A DNA stretch of 64,000 nt, taken from Nocardia coubleae NBRC 108252. GTDB taxonomy: Bacteria > Actinomycetota > Actinomycetes > Mycobacteriales > Mycobacteriaceae. The stretch covers positions 124,001-188,000 of the forward strand of contig NZ_BDBD01000010.1 of the NCBI RefSeq assembly GCF_001612805.1, read 5' to 3'. The notes beneath the pieces are model-generated. The model did no database searches and had not been told where the DNA came from. It saw only the letters and a list, made by a program, of their open reading frames with translations. The translations under genes were made by a program, and so were the position numbers. Positions 35,594-44,575 of the stretch are shown here, piece by piece (positions within the stretch are counted from its first letter, which is position 1; each line of letters starts with the position of its first letter).

Positions 35594-36727
35594 TCAGGTC
35601 GCGACGAGGCAGATGGTCGAGCCGTGGGACACGCCCGCCTCGCGTGACATTCGCGCCTCGCCTGCCGAACATCCGATGTTCGCTTCGTCGTACACGGACG
35701 TGACGCGACCGTCGGCACTGCTGTCGTCACAGCTCACCAGCCTCGGCAGGCCAGCGGTGCCCGCGTAACCGGTGACGCAGTCGCCGGGCCGGGCGTAACC
35801 GAGGTGGTTCTGGTCGATCGGCCCCAGGCAGACGACGACGCGCAGGTCGGTGTTGTCGTTGACCGAGACCGACGCCGCGTTGGCGTTGGTGACCTCCTCG
35901 CATTTCGGGTCGGCCGGTTCGGTGTACTGGGTCCGCACCGAGAGCACCCGGTGCGTGGCGGACCGGTGCGCGCACGCGATCGTCTTCATCGACACATTCG
36001 AAGCGCATTCGCCCACAAAGGCTCCCGCCATCGAATCGGAGTCCTCGGCGGGCTTCGTGCAGATCACCACGGCACGGCCACCCAGGGACGATTGGGCGTA
36101 GGCTTCGCGGGTTTCCGGGTGGGATTCGCAGGCCCGATCGGTGACCGGGACCTTGACGTGCAGCTCGGTGGCGATCACAACGTGCGGTCCGCCGGTGAAT
36201 CCGCATGTGCTGCGTTCGATTTCGCCGCCGGACTTACGCACATCGATGCAGTCGCCGGGGCGAAGACCGCCCGCGTCGGTCGCGTTCTTCTCGGTCGGTT
36301 CGAGGCACAGCACGGTTTCGCCGTCGGTGGGGCTCGGGTCGGCTACCGCGCGGGTCGCCTTCTCGAATTTCATGCAGGACAGGGCGAACGGGTGCTGCAT
36401 CGGTTCCCTGGCGTGCACCCGGTAGACGGCGAGGTCGTCGGCGCAGGCGTATTCGACGGGCAGTTCGTCCCGGCTCACGCAATCGCCGACGGCCATGCGT
36501 GGTTCGCCGGGCCGGGTGAGGAGGTAGCCCGTGACCGCTCCGGCGGCGGTGAGCAATACGACGACGGCGACGATCGCGAGCAGCACCGGGGATCTACGAC
36601 GCGATGGGGTCGGTTCCGGCGCGAGGTTCGGAGACGATTCGCCCCACGGCCGCACCACCGGAATGCCGGTCGACGGTGGCGGGCTCGGCGGCACAGCGCC
36701 CTCATGTGGAGGGGCAGGGTGGATCAT
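35594..36727 (-). CDS. Membrane protein with four LppU-like Cys repeats
   Basis: 377 aa. Cytoplasmic proline-rich N-terminus (1-45), one transmembrane helix (about 47-70), then an outside part of four tandem units of about 65-75 residues. Each starts with G-D/E-C (VGDC, PGDC, VGEC, PGDC) and ends with a V-x-C-L or V-I-C-T type strand, with two more cysteines between, four per unit. The pattern resembles the LppU/SCO3897 family repeated four times. Probably a disulfide-rich surface protein with an unknown ligand. A 66-bp gap separates it from the ABC gene upstream. Confidence 0.7.
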   Translation of the reverse strand: MIHPAPPHEGAVPPSPPPSTGIPVVRPWGESSPNLAPEPTPSRRRSPVLLAIVAVVVLLTAAGAVTGYLLTRPGEPRMAVGDCVSRDELPVEYACADDLAVYRVHAREPMQHPFALSCMKFEKATRAVADPSPTDGETVLCLEPTEKNATDAGGLRPGDCIDVRKSGGEIERSTCGFTGGPHVVIATELHVKVPVTDRACESHPETREAYAQSSLGGRAVVICTKPAEDSDSMAGAFVGECASNVSMKTIACAHRSATHRVLSVRTQYTEPADPKCEEVTNANAASVSVNDNTDLRVVVCLGPIDQNHLGYARPGDCVTGYAGTAGLPRLVSCDDSSADGRVTSVYDEANIGCSAGEARMSREAGVSHGSTICLVAT

Positions 36728-36793
36728 CGGGGTTCGTCTCCTTGAAAACGCTTGGGGGACAACCCGATGTGATCGACTCCTGCCGCCGCGCCG

Positions 36794-39526
36794 TTACACC
36801 AGCAGCTCCGCGGTGGCGCGGTGCGCCGGAGCGGCGAGAACGATTGCGGGATCACCTCTTTCGACGACCTCGCCGTGGTCGAGGACCAGCAGGTCGGTGC
36901 AGTGCCTGGCGACCAGAGCCATGTCGTGGCTGATGAGCAGGACGGCGGTGCCGTGCTCGGTGCGCAGGCGGTCGAGCAGGGTCATGACGCCCGCGGCCGT
37001 GTGCTGGTCGAGGGCGGTGGTGATCTCGTCGCAGATCAGGACGGCCGGATCGGCGGCGAGAGCTCGCGCCAGGGCGACGCGCTGACGTTGCCCGCCCGAC
37101 AGTTCGTGTGGTCGCCTGCTCGCGAGGTCGGCAGGCAGGTCCACATCGGCGAGCAGGGCGTCGACCCGCTTGCGCACGTCCGGTTTCGGCACGCGGGCGA
37201 TCCGCCGCAGCGGCCTTGCCAGGGTCTGTTCGACGGTTCGGCGAGGATTCAACGCTGCCAACGGGTTCTGCGTGACCAGCTGAATACCCTTGGCCCCCGG
37301 CTTGATCCGTCGCCGTTTCCCGACCGGCGCCCGCACCGCGCCTGCTTCGACAACGCCCGCGACCCCGATCTGCAAGCCGGCGATCACCCGCGCCAACGTG
37401 GTCTTGCCTGCCCCCGAAGGCCCGACCACCGCCAATGCCGCCCCCTCGCGTACTTCCAGATCGATCTCACCGAGAATCCGGTGGTTGTCGGCAGTGGCGG
37501 TGATCCCCTTGGCGGACAGCGCGATTCCCGGCGATTCTCGCCCGTCGGTCGCGGGACTCGCAGGTCCGGCGAAACCCTCGGCAACCGGGCTCTCGCAGCA
37601 CGGCGCCTGGTCAGCTGACCCAGCGGCCCGGTCGTCCTCGGGCTCAGCGGTGCGGCGACCGGCTGTGCGCTGAACAGCTGCAACCGTTGCGCCGTCACCC
37701 GTCGACGCGTCACCTCGTTGGCGGCCGTACGGCGTTGCCTTCTCATCGTGCCCGATCGGCGCCGAGCCCACCCGGCGGGATCGCGGTACGGCGCTGGGTG
37801 GATGGACTTCGATCACCGTGTCGGCGATGGCATGGACGGTGGTGGTGTCGTGGCCGGATAGCAGGACGGCGGTGGCGTCGGTGACGGCGAGATCGGCTAT
37901 GAGCCGCGCTATTTCGGTGCGCAAGGCGCCGTGCAGACCGGCGAGGGGTTCGTCGAGGACGAGGACGGTCGGACGGCGGAGGAGGGCGCGGGCCAGGGCC
38001 ACCCGGCGTTGCTGGCCACCGGACAGGCGACCGACGCGGCGCCGCAGGAACGTCTCGTCCAGCCCGACGCGATCGAGCATCGCTTGTCGTTCGGCCTCGG
38101 AACTGGTGGGTGCGGCTTCGGTGAGGAGCGCACTAACGCGCAGGAGGGGGTTCAGCTCGGACCCGGGATCCTGGCCGACGTAGGCGATCCGCTCGCGCCG
38201 GAAAGTCCGCAGCGCACGCGGATCGAGCCCGAAGACGTCGTGTCCGGCCACCAGAACCGTGCCCGCACACCGCATCCCGGCGGGCACGTGCCCCAGCAGC
38301 GCCCGCATCGCCGTCGACTTGCCCGCCCCGGACGCCCCGGTCAGCGCCGTCACGGATCCCGCCTTCAGCCGGAAGGACAACGGCGCCAACAACACCGCCC
38401 CCGCAGCGCTCACCACCGTCAGCCCATCCACCACCGCCGCATCCCCGGCGTCGACCGCCGCGGGGTGTCCATTCCGCCGCCCGCTGGACACGAGTCCGTC
38501 CATCACCGCCAGCTCTACGTCGGTGGGCGATGCTGTCTCATTTGGCATCCCTGCGGGGGTGCCCGCTTGGTCGCGCTGCCGGCCGAAACCGGAAACCTGC
38601 ACGTCACCGCGGCTGCCCGCGCCGACCATCGCTCCTCGATCGGGGACGTAGTCAGTGGCTCCAGCCCGTCGGCGTCGGGCACCATCACGCGCGGACCCGG
38701 CGGTGACCACCAGGTTCACGCCGACGGCGACGATCGCGATGGCGGCGCTGGGGGCAAGCACGGCCCAGGGGTTGAGGAGGATGCCGGAGGCGTTGTCGCG
38801 GACCATGATCGCCCAGTTGTCGGCCCCGAGCGCGGGCACACCGAGGAAGGAGACGGTACTCACCAGATAGATCGCCACGACGAAACGCAGGCCGAGCTGG
38901 GTGGTGAAGACCGAGCGGAGGTTGGGCAGGATCTCACGGAACACCAAGTAGGGCAGTGATTCTCCGCTGGCGACGGCTGCTTCGACATAGCCGGTGGCGG
39001 CGATGCTCGCGGCCGAGGCGGCGAAGATCCGTGCGCAGTACGGCACTCCGAACACCAGCGACACCACGATCAACGCCGCTACCCCACCCTGCGGCCAGGC
39101 GGTGAGCACGAGCAGGATGCCGAGCACGGCGGGCAGGAGAATGACGAGGTCACCCGCGAGTTCGATCACCGAACCCGCCCGCGGCCGCACCGCGGCGACC
39201 GCCCCGAGCACCGCCGACAACACGGTCACCGCCACCGCGATCACCGCCGAGACCACGAGCAGCTGCGTTCCCCCGGTCAGCAGGTGACTGAACACATCGC
39301 GCCCGAGCCGATCGGTGCCGAGCACCGCGCCCCCACCCGGCTCCGCGAACGGAATCCCCACCGCCTCTTCCGCCCCGTGCGGCGCGAACAACGGCCCGAC
39401 CAGCGCGCCCGACACCACCAGCCCCACCCCGAAACCCGTACCCCACCGCCACGAACGCACAACTCCCCCGAAGCGCCCCGCCGTGCGCGAAGCGCTCCGG
39501 CCGAGCCCCCACCTTTCCGTACCCAT
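36794..39526 (-). CDS. Fused Dpp/Opp-type ABC transporter: permease-ATPase-ATPase
   Basis: About 910 aa with three functional units in one chain. Residues 1-285 form a DppC-like permease with TDRLGRDVFSHLL and the EAA loop (GYVEAAVASGESLPYLVFREILPN). A charged linker leads to a first ATPase (about 365-585; Walker A GASGAGKST, LSGGQ, VLVLDEP, SGH). After a second linker comes another ATPase (about 680-910; GPSGAGKTT, LSGGQ, VLICDEI, SHD). All catalytic motifs look intact. With the DppB-like and binding-protein genes it makes a full importer. ATG 39526 has GGAGG seven bases upstream; GTG 39529 is an alternative. Confidence 0.9.
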   Translation of the reverse strand: MGTERWGLGRSASRTAGRFGGVVRSWRWGTGFGVGLVVSGALVGPLFAPHGAEEAVGIPFAEPGGGAVLGTDRLGRDVFSHLLTGGTQLLVVSAVIAVAVTVLSAVLGAVAAVRPRAGSVIELAGDLVILLPAVLGILLVLTAWPQGGVAALIVVSLVFGVPYCARIFAASAASIAATGYVEAAVASGESLPYLVFREILPNLRSVFTTQLGLRFVVAIYLVSTVSFLGVPALGADNWAIMVRDNASGILLNPWAVLAPSAAIAIVAVGVNLVVTAGSARDGARRRRAGATDYVPDRGAMVGAGSRGDVQVSGFGRQRDQAGTPAGMPNETASPTDVELAVMDGLVSSGRRNGHPAAVDAGDAAVVDGLTVVSAAGAVLLAPLSFRLKAGSVTALTGASGAGKSTAMRALLGHVPAGMRCAGTVLVAGHDVFGLDPRALRTFRRERIAYVGQDPGSELNPLLRVSALLTEAAPTSSEAERQAMLDRVGLDETFLRRRVGRLSGGQQRRVALARALLRRPTVLVLDEPLAGLHGALRTEIARLIADLAVTDATAVLLSGHDTTTVHAIADTVIEVHPPSAVPRSRRVGSAPIGHDEKATPYGRQRGDASTGDGATVAAVQRTAGRRTAEPEDDRAAGSADQAPCCESPVAEGFAGPASPATDGRESPGIALSAKGITATADNHRILGEIDLEVREGAALAVVGPSGAGKTTLARVIAGLQIGVAGVVEAGAVRAPVGKRRRIKPGAKGIQLVTQNPLAALNPRRTVEQTLARPLRRIARVPKPDVRKRVDALLADVDLPADLASRRPHELSGGQRQRVALARALAADPAVLICDEITTALDQHTAAGVMTLLDRLRTEHGTAVLLISHDMALVARHCTDLLVLDHGEVVERGDPAIVLAAPAHRATAELLV

Positions 39527-39731
39527 CACGCCACCTCCACGGATTCCCCGAAGCCCCAGCCTTCACGCCGGGCTCTCCTCGGAATCCACCGGTCCACACC
39601 GATCACACTCGTCTTCCTCGACCCGCCCGCCCTGCGCACCTCAGCCCCACAAGACTTGGACATTTGATCACCACGCTCTGGTGGCAGCATCGGCCGAGTA
39701 GCTCCCGCCACCAGCGCGTCTCGAGCGCCGG

Positions 39732-40670
39732 TCATCGGGCGCCCCGGGTGGACCAGGTGCGGACGAAGTCGGCGCACGCGAGGAGGACCATGATGACGAT
39801 GGCGGTGAGAGCGACCACGGCGGCGACGGTCGCGGTGTCGCGGTCGGCCACCGAGCCCGCGAGGACGGCGCCGACACCGGGGTAGTTGAAGAGGGTTTCG
39901 ACGACCAGGGCGCCACCGAAGAGCATGCCGACCGAGGTCGCGTATCCGGCCACGATCGTGGGTGCGGCGAAGGGAAGCATGTGGCGCAACAAGATGGTCC
40001 GGCGCGGAAGACCGTCCAGGACAGCACTTTCCACATGCGGTGCCGCGGCGACGTCGAGGAGCGCCGACCGCACCACCCGCGTGTTCCAGCCGATCTGGGG
40101 AATCGCGAGTGCGAGCACCGGAAGCACGAGCATCTCGGGGCCCGCCGGGAATCCGGAGCGGTCGGTGATCGTCACGGCGGGCAACCAGCCGGTGGCCAGG
40201 GAGAACACCAGGATCAGCACGGTGCCACAGACGAATTCGGGGACGGCGACGGCAATGGTGGTGGTCGGCTGCAGGAGTCGCGAACCGAAAGCCTTGGGCC
40301 GCATCGCCCACCAGCAGCCGAGGGCGAGCGAGCACACCACCGTGAGCAGCAGGGCGATCCCGCCGAGCAGCAGCGTCTGCGGGAACTTGTCGGCGAGCAT
40401 GTCACCGATCGAGTTGCCGCGTGCGGTCCGGCCGAAATCACCGGTCAGCACACCGGTGATCCAGTGCCAGAACTGCACCGGCAGTGCGCGATCCAGGCCG
40501 AGTTCGTGCTCCTTGGCCGCGAGCTCGGTCGCACCGGCCTCCCTGCCCAGCACCGAGCGGGCCGCGCTGCCGGGCAGCAGGTCCACCGCGACGAACACGA
40601 TGGCCAGCAGGGTCACCAGCAGCACGACCCGGCGCAGCGCGGGCAGGGCGAACGCTTTCACGGCACTCAC
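39732..40670 (-). CDS. Dpp/Opp-type ABC permease (DppB-like)
   Basis: 312 aa, six hydrophobic segments. GDFGRTARGNSIGDML near residue 100 and the loop HVESAVLDGLPRRTILLRHMLPFAAPTIVAG match OppB/DppB/NikB permeases. It should pair with the permease part of the fusion protein. The GTG start at 40670 overlaps the stop of the binding-protein gene (GTGA), so the two are translationally coupled. The 205 bp between this gene and the fusion gene contain no supported ORF. Confidence 0.88.
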   Translation of the reverse strand: MSAVKAFALPALRRVVLLVTLLAIVFVAVDLLPGSAARSVLGREAGATELAAKEHELGLDRALPVQFWHWITGVLTGDFGRTARGNSIGDMLADKFPQTLLLGGIALLLTVVCSLALGCWWAMRPKAFGSRLLQPTTTIAVAVPEFVCGTVLILVFSLATGWLPAVTITDRSGFPAGPEMLVLPVLALAIPQIGWNTRVVRSALLDVAAAPHVESAVLDGLPRRTILLRHMLPFAAPTIVAGYATSVGMLFGGALVVETLFNYPGVGAVLAGSVADRDTATVAAVVALTAIVIMVLLACADFVRTWSTRGAR

Positions 40671-42175
40671 GCCAACCAGGCACGTTCCAGCTGGACGCGG
40701 GCGAAACCGCCGAGGGTCGGCAGCCCACGCACGGACGCGGCGGCGATGTCGACACCGTCGGCCATGCCCCACACCAGGTAGCCACCGCGCTCGAACTGGA
40801 TGCGCTGCAACTCACGCACCGCACGGCCGTATTCATCGCCCGTCGCGGCGAGCGCCTTGGCGTTGGCGGCATCGAATTCCGGGTCGCGGAAGGCGGTTTC
40901 GTTGCGGTTGGAACCGGAGGTCATCAGCTTGTCGGCCAGGAAAAGCACCGAATCGTTGGTGCCCCAGGACACGGTGTAGAGCGGGGCGTTCAACCAGGTC
41001 TGGTCGTAGAACGCGGCCGACTCGACCGTCTGCACATCGAGGCGGACCCCGATCTCGGCGAGCTGGCTGGCGATCACCTTCGCCGACTCGACCTCACCGG
41101 GTACCTCGGCCTTGGTGACGAACGGGTAGCTGCGTCCGGTATCGAAATTCGCCTCGCGCAGCAGGGCTTTCGCCCGCTCGATATCGCGACCGCGGCGCAG
41201 CGAGGTGTCGTAGAGCGGGTCGGCGGTACCGAGCACATCGGCGGCGACCGTGCCGAACCCGGAGTGCACCTGGTTGACGAGCGCCTCCCGGTCCACGCCC
41301 AGCCGCAACGCGGTGCGCACCCGCGCGTCGGCGAACGGCCCGTCGGCGGCGCGCATCGCGACACCGAGCATGGTGTCGTCCGGGCGGCGGATCACCTGCA
41401 GGTCGCCGCGACCGGCGGCGGTGCGGCCCGCGATGGCGCCCACATTGGAGGCCAGGTCGATCTGTCCACCGAGCACCGCGTTGCCGAGCGCGGTGACGCT
41501 GTCGAACATGGTCACCTCGATGGCATCCAGCGACGGCGGGGTGCCGTGCCAGTTCTCGTTGCGCACCAGGCGGGCGTTGCCGTTCTGGTAGGACTCGAGC
41601 CGGAACGGACCGGAGCCGACGGCGGCGGCGAAGTCGGTGGTGCCCTGCGGGACGGTGAAGGTCATCAGCCGAAGCAGCAGCGGCAGTTGGGTATTGGGTG
41701 CGGGCACGGTGAACACCACGCGGTTCGGGCCGTCGGCGACGATGTCGTTCTCGGCGACCGGCATCTTCGACGCCCCGCCCACCGACCGCAGCCGCCGCAT
41801 CGACCACACCACGTCCTCGGCGGTGACCGGCGCGCCGTTGTGGAACTTGGCGCCCTCGGCGATGGTGAAGGTCCAGCGGCGATTCTCGGCGTCGGCCTCG
41901 CAGCGCGAGGCCAGGCGCGGCACGACATTCGGGTCGTCGCCGGGAACGGTCAGCGCGTCGTAGACGAGCGAGGCGATCAGGAAGTCGCTCTCGTTGCTGA
42001 GATTGGCGTGCGGATCGCGTTCACTGCGCGCGGCGGTGCCGAGCGCGCCGACGCGCAGCGTGCCGCCCGGCTTGACGGTTCCATTCGACTCCTCGCCGCT
42101 GGTGCACGCGGCGGCCAGCAGCACTGCGGTGAGACCGATGCCGGATTGCAGCAACTGCCTGCGTGTGAAACCCAT
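40667..42175 (-). CDS. ABC importer substrate-binding lipoprotein (peptide/nickel/opine type)
   Basis: 502 aa SBP_bac_5 family. The N-terminus TRRQLLQSGIGLTAVLLAAAC combines a twin-Arg-like motif and a lipobox. Family segments GAKFHNGAPVTAEDVVWSMRRL and VNQVHSGFGTVAADVLG are present. GAGGAGG precedes ATG 42175. The first gene of the left-hand operon, it sits behind an iron box, so it probably binds a metal-chelate or a peptide-like metallophore rather than food peptides. Ligand identity is inferred from context only. Confidence 0.88.
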   Translation of the reverse strand: MGFTRRQLLQSGIGLTAVLLAAACTSGEESNGTVKPGGTLRVGALGTAARSERDPHANLSNESDFLIASLVYDALTVPGDDPNVVPRLASRCEADAENRRWTFTIAEGAKFHNGAPVTAEDVVWSMRRLRSVGGASKMPVAENDIVADGPNRVVFTVPAPNTQLPLLLRLMTFTVPQGTTDFAAAVGSGPFRLESYQNGNARLVRNENWHGTPPSLDAIEVTMFDSVTALGNAVLGGQIDLASNVGAIAGRTAAGRGDLQVIRRPDDTMLGVAMRAADGPFADARVRTALRLGVDREALVNQVHSGFGTVAADVLGTADPLYDTSLRRGRDIERAKALLREANFDTGRSYPFVTKAEVPGEVESAKVIASQLAEIGVRLDVQTVESAAFYDQTWLNAPLYTVSWGTNDSVLFLADKLMTSGSNRNETAFRDPEFDAANAKALAATGDEYGRAVRELQRIQFERGGYLVWGMADGVDIAAASVRGLPTLGGFARVQLERAWLA

Positions 42176-42227
42176 GGTGTTCCTCCTCGAGCGGCGGGCG
42201 CCGAACCCCTTCACCGGGCGCCGCAAA

Positions 42228-42246
42228 CTAGGCGAGGCTAGCCTAA
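42228..42246 (-). promoter_or_regulatory. DtxR/IdeR-like iron box, left operon
   Basis: The 19-bp element CTAGGCGAGGCTAGCCTAA matches the iron-box consensus (TTAGGTTAGGCTAACCTAA) at 15 of 19 positions. It lies 53 bp before the binding-protein start, overlapping TAGTTT (42230-42225), a possible -10. Iron-loaded IdeR would block transcription. Confidence 0.65.
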
Positions 42247-42383
42247 AACAGTGGCCCGGTGGTGGTCTTCCTTTCGACCGAGACCGTTCCGCCACGCCGC
42301 CCACGGCCCCCGATTCGGCGACTGCCAGCGACTTCGGGTAGAAATCAGGCTCATACCCATAAGCTATTTGCCATGAGAGCATG

Positions 42384-42402
42384 TTAGGTAAGTCTTGCCT
42401 AA
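42384..42402 (+). promoter_or_regulatory. DtxR/IdeR-like iron box, right operon
   Basis: TTAGGTAAGTCTTGCCTAA matches the iron-box consensus at 15 of 19 positions, with perfect TTAGG and CCTAA arms. It overlaps the -35 hexamer of the right-hand promoter, the expected place for an iron-dependent repressor. Confidence 0.72.
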
Positions 42403-42423
42403 TCCATTGCCAGGCACTACCTT
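42395..42423 (+). promoter_or_regulatory. Promoter of the biosynthetic operon
   Basis: -35 TTGCCT (42395-42400) and -10 TACCTT (42418-42423) with a 17-bp spacer, giving a start near 42430 and an approximately 48-nt leader with GAAGAAGGGAAGG before the GTG start. Confidence 0.55.
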
Positions 42424-42477
42424 CGCTCATCGAGTCTCCACCACCCGCGTTCGACCGATGCGAAGAAGGGAAGGCCG

Positions 42478-43593
42478 GTGAAAAGCGTTCTCTCCGAACG
42501 TAAAACGATTCACCTGCACGACATCGAGTACCGCGAGTTCGAGCCGGACGCCGCCCAGGCCGTTCGCCGCCTCGCCGCCGAGATCCGACATCAACTGAGT
42601 GACCTACCGCATACCGAGACCCTGCACGACCCCGCCCTGCTGGCCGAGATCGATCGGCGCGCCGGCGAACTCCCGGCATCCGTGCGACACGCCGTGCGCC
42701 CACCCGCCACCGCAGCGGGCGCGACCGTGGTGCGGGGACTGCGCGTGAGCGATACCGAATTCGGCCCGACGCCTGCGGATTGGCAGCGCGCGGCCGTCTC
42801 GGCGGGCGATTCGATCCACCTCGGTTCGCTGGAACTCGACATCGTCCTGCTGCTGCTCGCGCGGTGTGCGGGTGAGCTGTTCGGCTGGCTCGGTCAGCAG
42901 AACGGGCGGCTGGTCAACAACATCGTGCCCGCCGCCGGACACGAACACGAACAGTCCGGTGCCAGCAGCGCGACGCTGCTGAGCCCGCACTCCGAGGACG
43001 CCTTCCACGCCGAACGCGCCAATCTGCTGATGCTGGCGTGCGTGCGCAACCCGGATCGCGTGGCTACCACCGTGTCCTCGATCCGCGAGGTCGAACTCAG
43101 CGACGAGGACCGCCGCGTCCTGGCTACCCCGACGGTGCCGATCCTGCCCGATGTCTCCTACGGCACCGACTTCGGATCGTTCGCACCACCGTTGCCCACC
43201 GTCTGGGTGGACGAAAACGGTTGCGACACCATCAGATACGACCCAGCCTATACCCCGCTCGACGACGCGGACCCGGCGTTCCGCGCGGCCTACGCCCGGC
43301 TCACCGCCGAACTCGCGCGCGTCTGTCACGCTCCGGCGCTTGCCCCCGGCGAGCTCCTGCTCGTCGACAACGATGTGGCCGTGCACGGCCGGGTACCGTT
43401 CCGCGCCCGCTACGACGGCACCGATCGGTGGCTCAAGCGCGTCAATATCCGCCTGCCGGAACGTCGTCGGCGGGGCGAGGAAGCGTCCGAGAATGGGTAC
43501 GGGCAAGAGGTGATCGCGCCGTATCGGGCGCGCACCGATCGGACGGCAGGGCAGGACAGTGCAGATGAACGAGGATCCGTTGAACAACCGTGA
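42478..43593 (+). CDS. Clavaminate-synthase-like Fe(II)/2-oxoglutarate dioxygenase
   Basis: 371 aa. The facial triad reads H171-S-E173 (SPHSEDAFHAERANLLMLACVRN) and H303 (NDVAVHGRVPF), with R317 a likely 2-oxoglutarate ligand. The H-x-E form rather than H-x-D, and the surrounding residues, match the clavaminate synthase/AsnO/VioC branch, whose known members hydroxylate free amino acids at C-beta. First gene of the iron-box operon; the next start lies inside it (29-bp overlap). I infer hydroxylation of an amino-acid part of the product. Staphyloferrin B genes have no such member. Confidence 0.8.
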   Translation: MKSVLSERKTIHLHDIEYREFEPDAAQAVRRLAAEIRHQLSDLPHTETLHDPALLAEIDRRAGELPASVRHAVRPPATAAGATVVRGLRVSDTEFGPTPADWQRAAVSAGDSIHLGSLELDIVLLLLARCAGELFGWLGQQNGRLVNNIVPAAGHEHEQSGASSATLLSPHSEDAFHAERANLLMLACVRNPDRVATTVSSIREVELSDEDRRVLATPTVPILPDVSYGTDFGSFAPPLPTVWVDENGCDTIRYDPAYTPLDDADPAFRAAYARLTAELARVCHAPALAPGELLLVDNDVAVHGRVPFRARYDGTDRWLKRVNIRLPERRRRGEEASENGYGQEVIAPYRARTDRTAGQDSADERGSVEQP

Positions 43594-44575
43594 CCGCAGC
43601 GTCGGGCTCCGAGTGCTCTCGCGCAGCGATCTGGCCGATGTGCCGATCACGCCCGCCGAGGTGGTACGGGCCGTCGAGGAGGCCTATCTCGCCTTCGCAG
43701 CGGGCGAATCCGACAACCCGCGCAAGCTGAGCGTCGCCGATCCTGGTGGCTCGTCGGTGTCCTACGCAATGCTCGGCCGCGATGGTCGCCGCCGCGTGGT
43801 GGCGATGAAGACCTCCTACAAGTTCGACCCGGGTCACGACCGCAGCACCAAGCGGTACTACACCACCATCACCCTCTACGACGACACCACCGGCGCCCCC
43901 ATCGCGATGATGGATTGCGCCCGAGTCGGCGCGTTGCGCACTCCGGCGGTGTCGGCACTGCTGGTGCGCGAGACGGTCCGCCGCGGTGCGGAGAGCGCGT
44001 TGCTCATCGGTACCGGAACGCAGGGGCGCAACGCGCTGCCACACCTGCTCGCGGCGAACCCGCAGCTACGCAAGCTGATGGTGTACGGCACGCACGCCGA
44101 GGGCCTGGCGGCGGTGCACGCGCAGCTGGCCGCCGAGGTGCCGCACGCGGTACTGGAACAGGTGGACGATCCGTACGCGGCGGCACCCACCGCCGATGTG
44201 GTGCTGGCGACGGCCGGTCCCGGCACCGAGGTCGCGCTCGAGTCCTCCCATCTGGCACCGGGTTCCGTCGCGGTGCTCGTGGGATACGGGCTGGCACCGT
44301 CGACGCTGGTCGACGCCGATCGGGTGGTGGCGACCAGTGCCGCACAGATGGCGCTGACCGGCACCGACATGGCAGGCCCCGACGGCACGCTGCGCTCGGT
44401 CGACGCCGAACTCCCCCAGATCCTCACCCGCGCGGCCACGGCTCGCCGCTCCGACGACGAGAAGATCTTCGTCTACAACAGCGGGCTTGTGCTCACCGAT
44501 ATCGCGGTAGCGCATGCGCTGGCGGCGCGCGCGATCGCCGAGGGGCGGGGCACGGAGGTGCCGCTGTGGGATTAG
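43565..44575 (+). CDS. SbnB/ornithine-cyclodeaminase-family dehydrogenase
   Basis: 336 aa. NAD loop LLIGTGTQGRNALPHL (148-160 region, GTGTQG 149-154) and ARVGALRTPAVSAL before it are the family hallmarks; KTSYKF (82-87) and RYYTTITLYD continue the pattern. In staphylococci SbnB oxidises the SbnA product ACEGA to release L-2,3-diaminopropionate and 2-oxoglutarate. Next to an SbnA-like gene this is the likely chemistry, or its reverse (reductive amine-ketoacid coupling). ATG 43565 is chosen; GTG 43559 is possible. Its stop lies inside the next gene. Confidence 0.85.
   Translation: MNEDPLNNRDRSVGLRVLSRSDLADVPITPAEVVRAVEEAYLAFAAGESDNPRKLSVADPGGSSVSYAMLGRDGRRRVVAMKTSYKFDPGHDRSTKRYYTTITLYDDTTGAPIAMMDCARVGALRTPAVSALLVRETVRRGAESALLIGTGTQGRNALPHLLAANPQLRKLMVYGTHAEGLAAVHAQLAAEVPHAVLEQVDDPYAAAPTADVVLATAGPGTEVALESSHLAPGSVAVLVGYGLAPSTLVDADRVVATSAAQMALTGTDMAGPDGTLRSVDAELPQILTRAATARRSDDEKIFVYNSGLVLTDIAVAHALAARAIAEGRGTEVPLWD

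Larger units (their letters stand above)
42176..42477. other. Divergent regulatory region of the metallophore-type locus
   Basis: 302 bp between the two divergent operons, with no ORF I can support. It holds two DtxR/IdeR-like boxes (described separately), a good plus-strand promoter and the ribosome-binding sites of both flanking genes. The centre (42247-42383) is less GC-rich than coding DNA. Confidence 0.8.

Noticed and set aside
39527..39731. A hidden gene between the two permease genes
   Set aside because: Only antisense or shadow frames are open; none has a plausible start, ribosome-binding site or motif.
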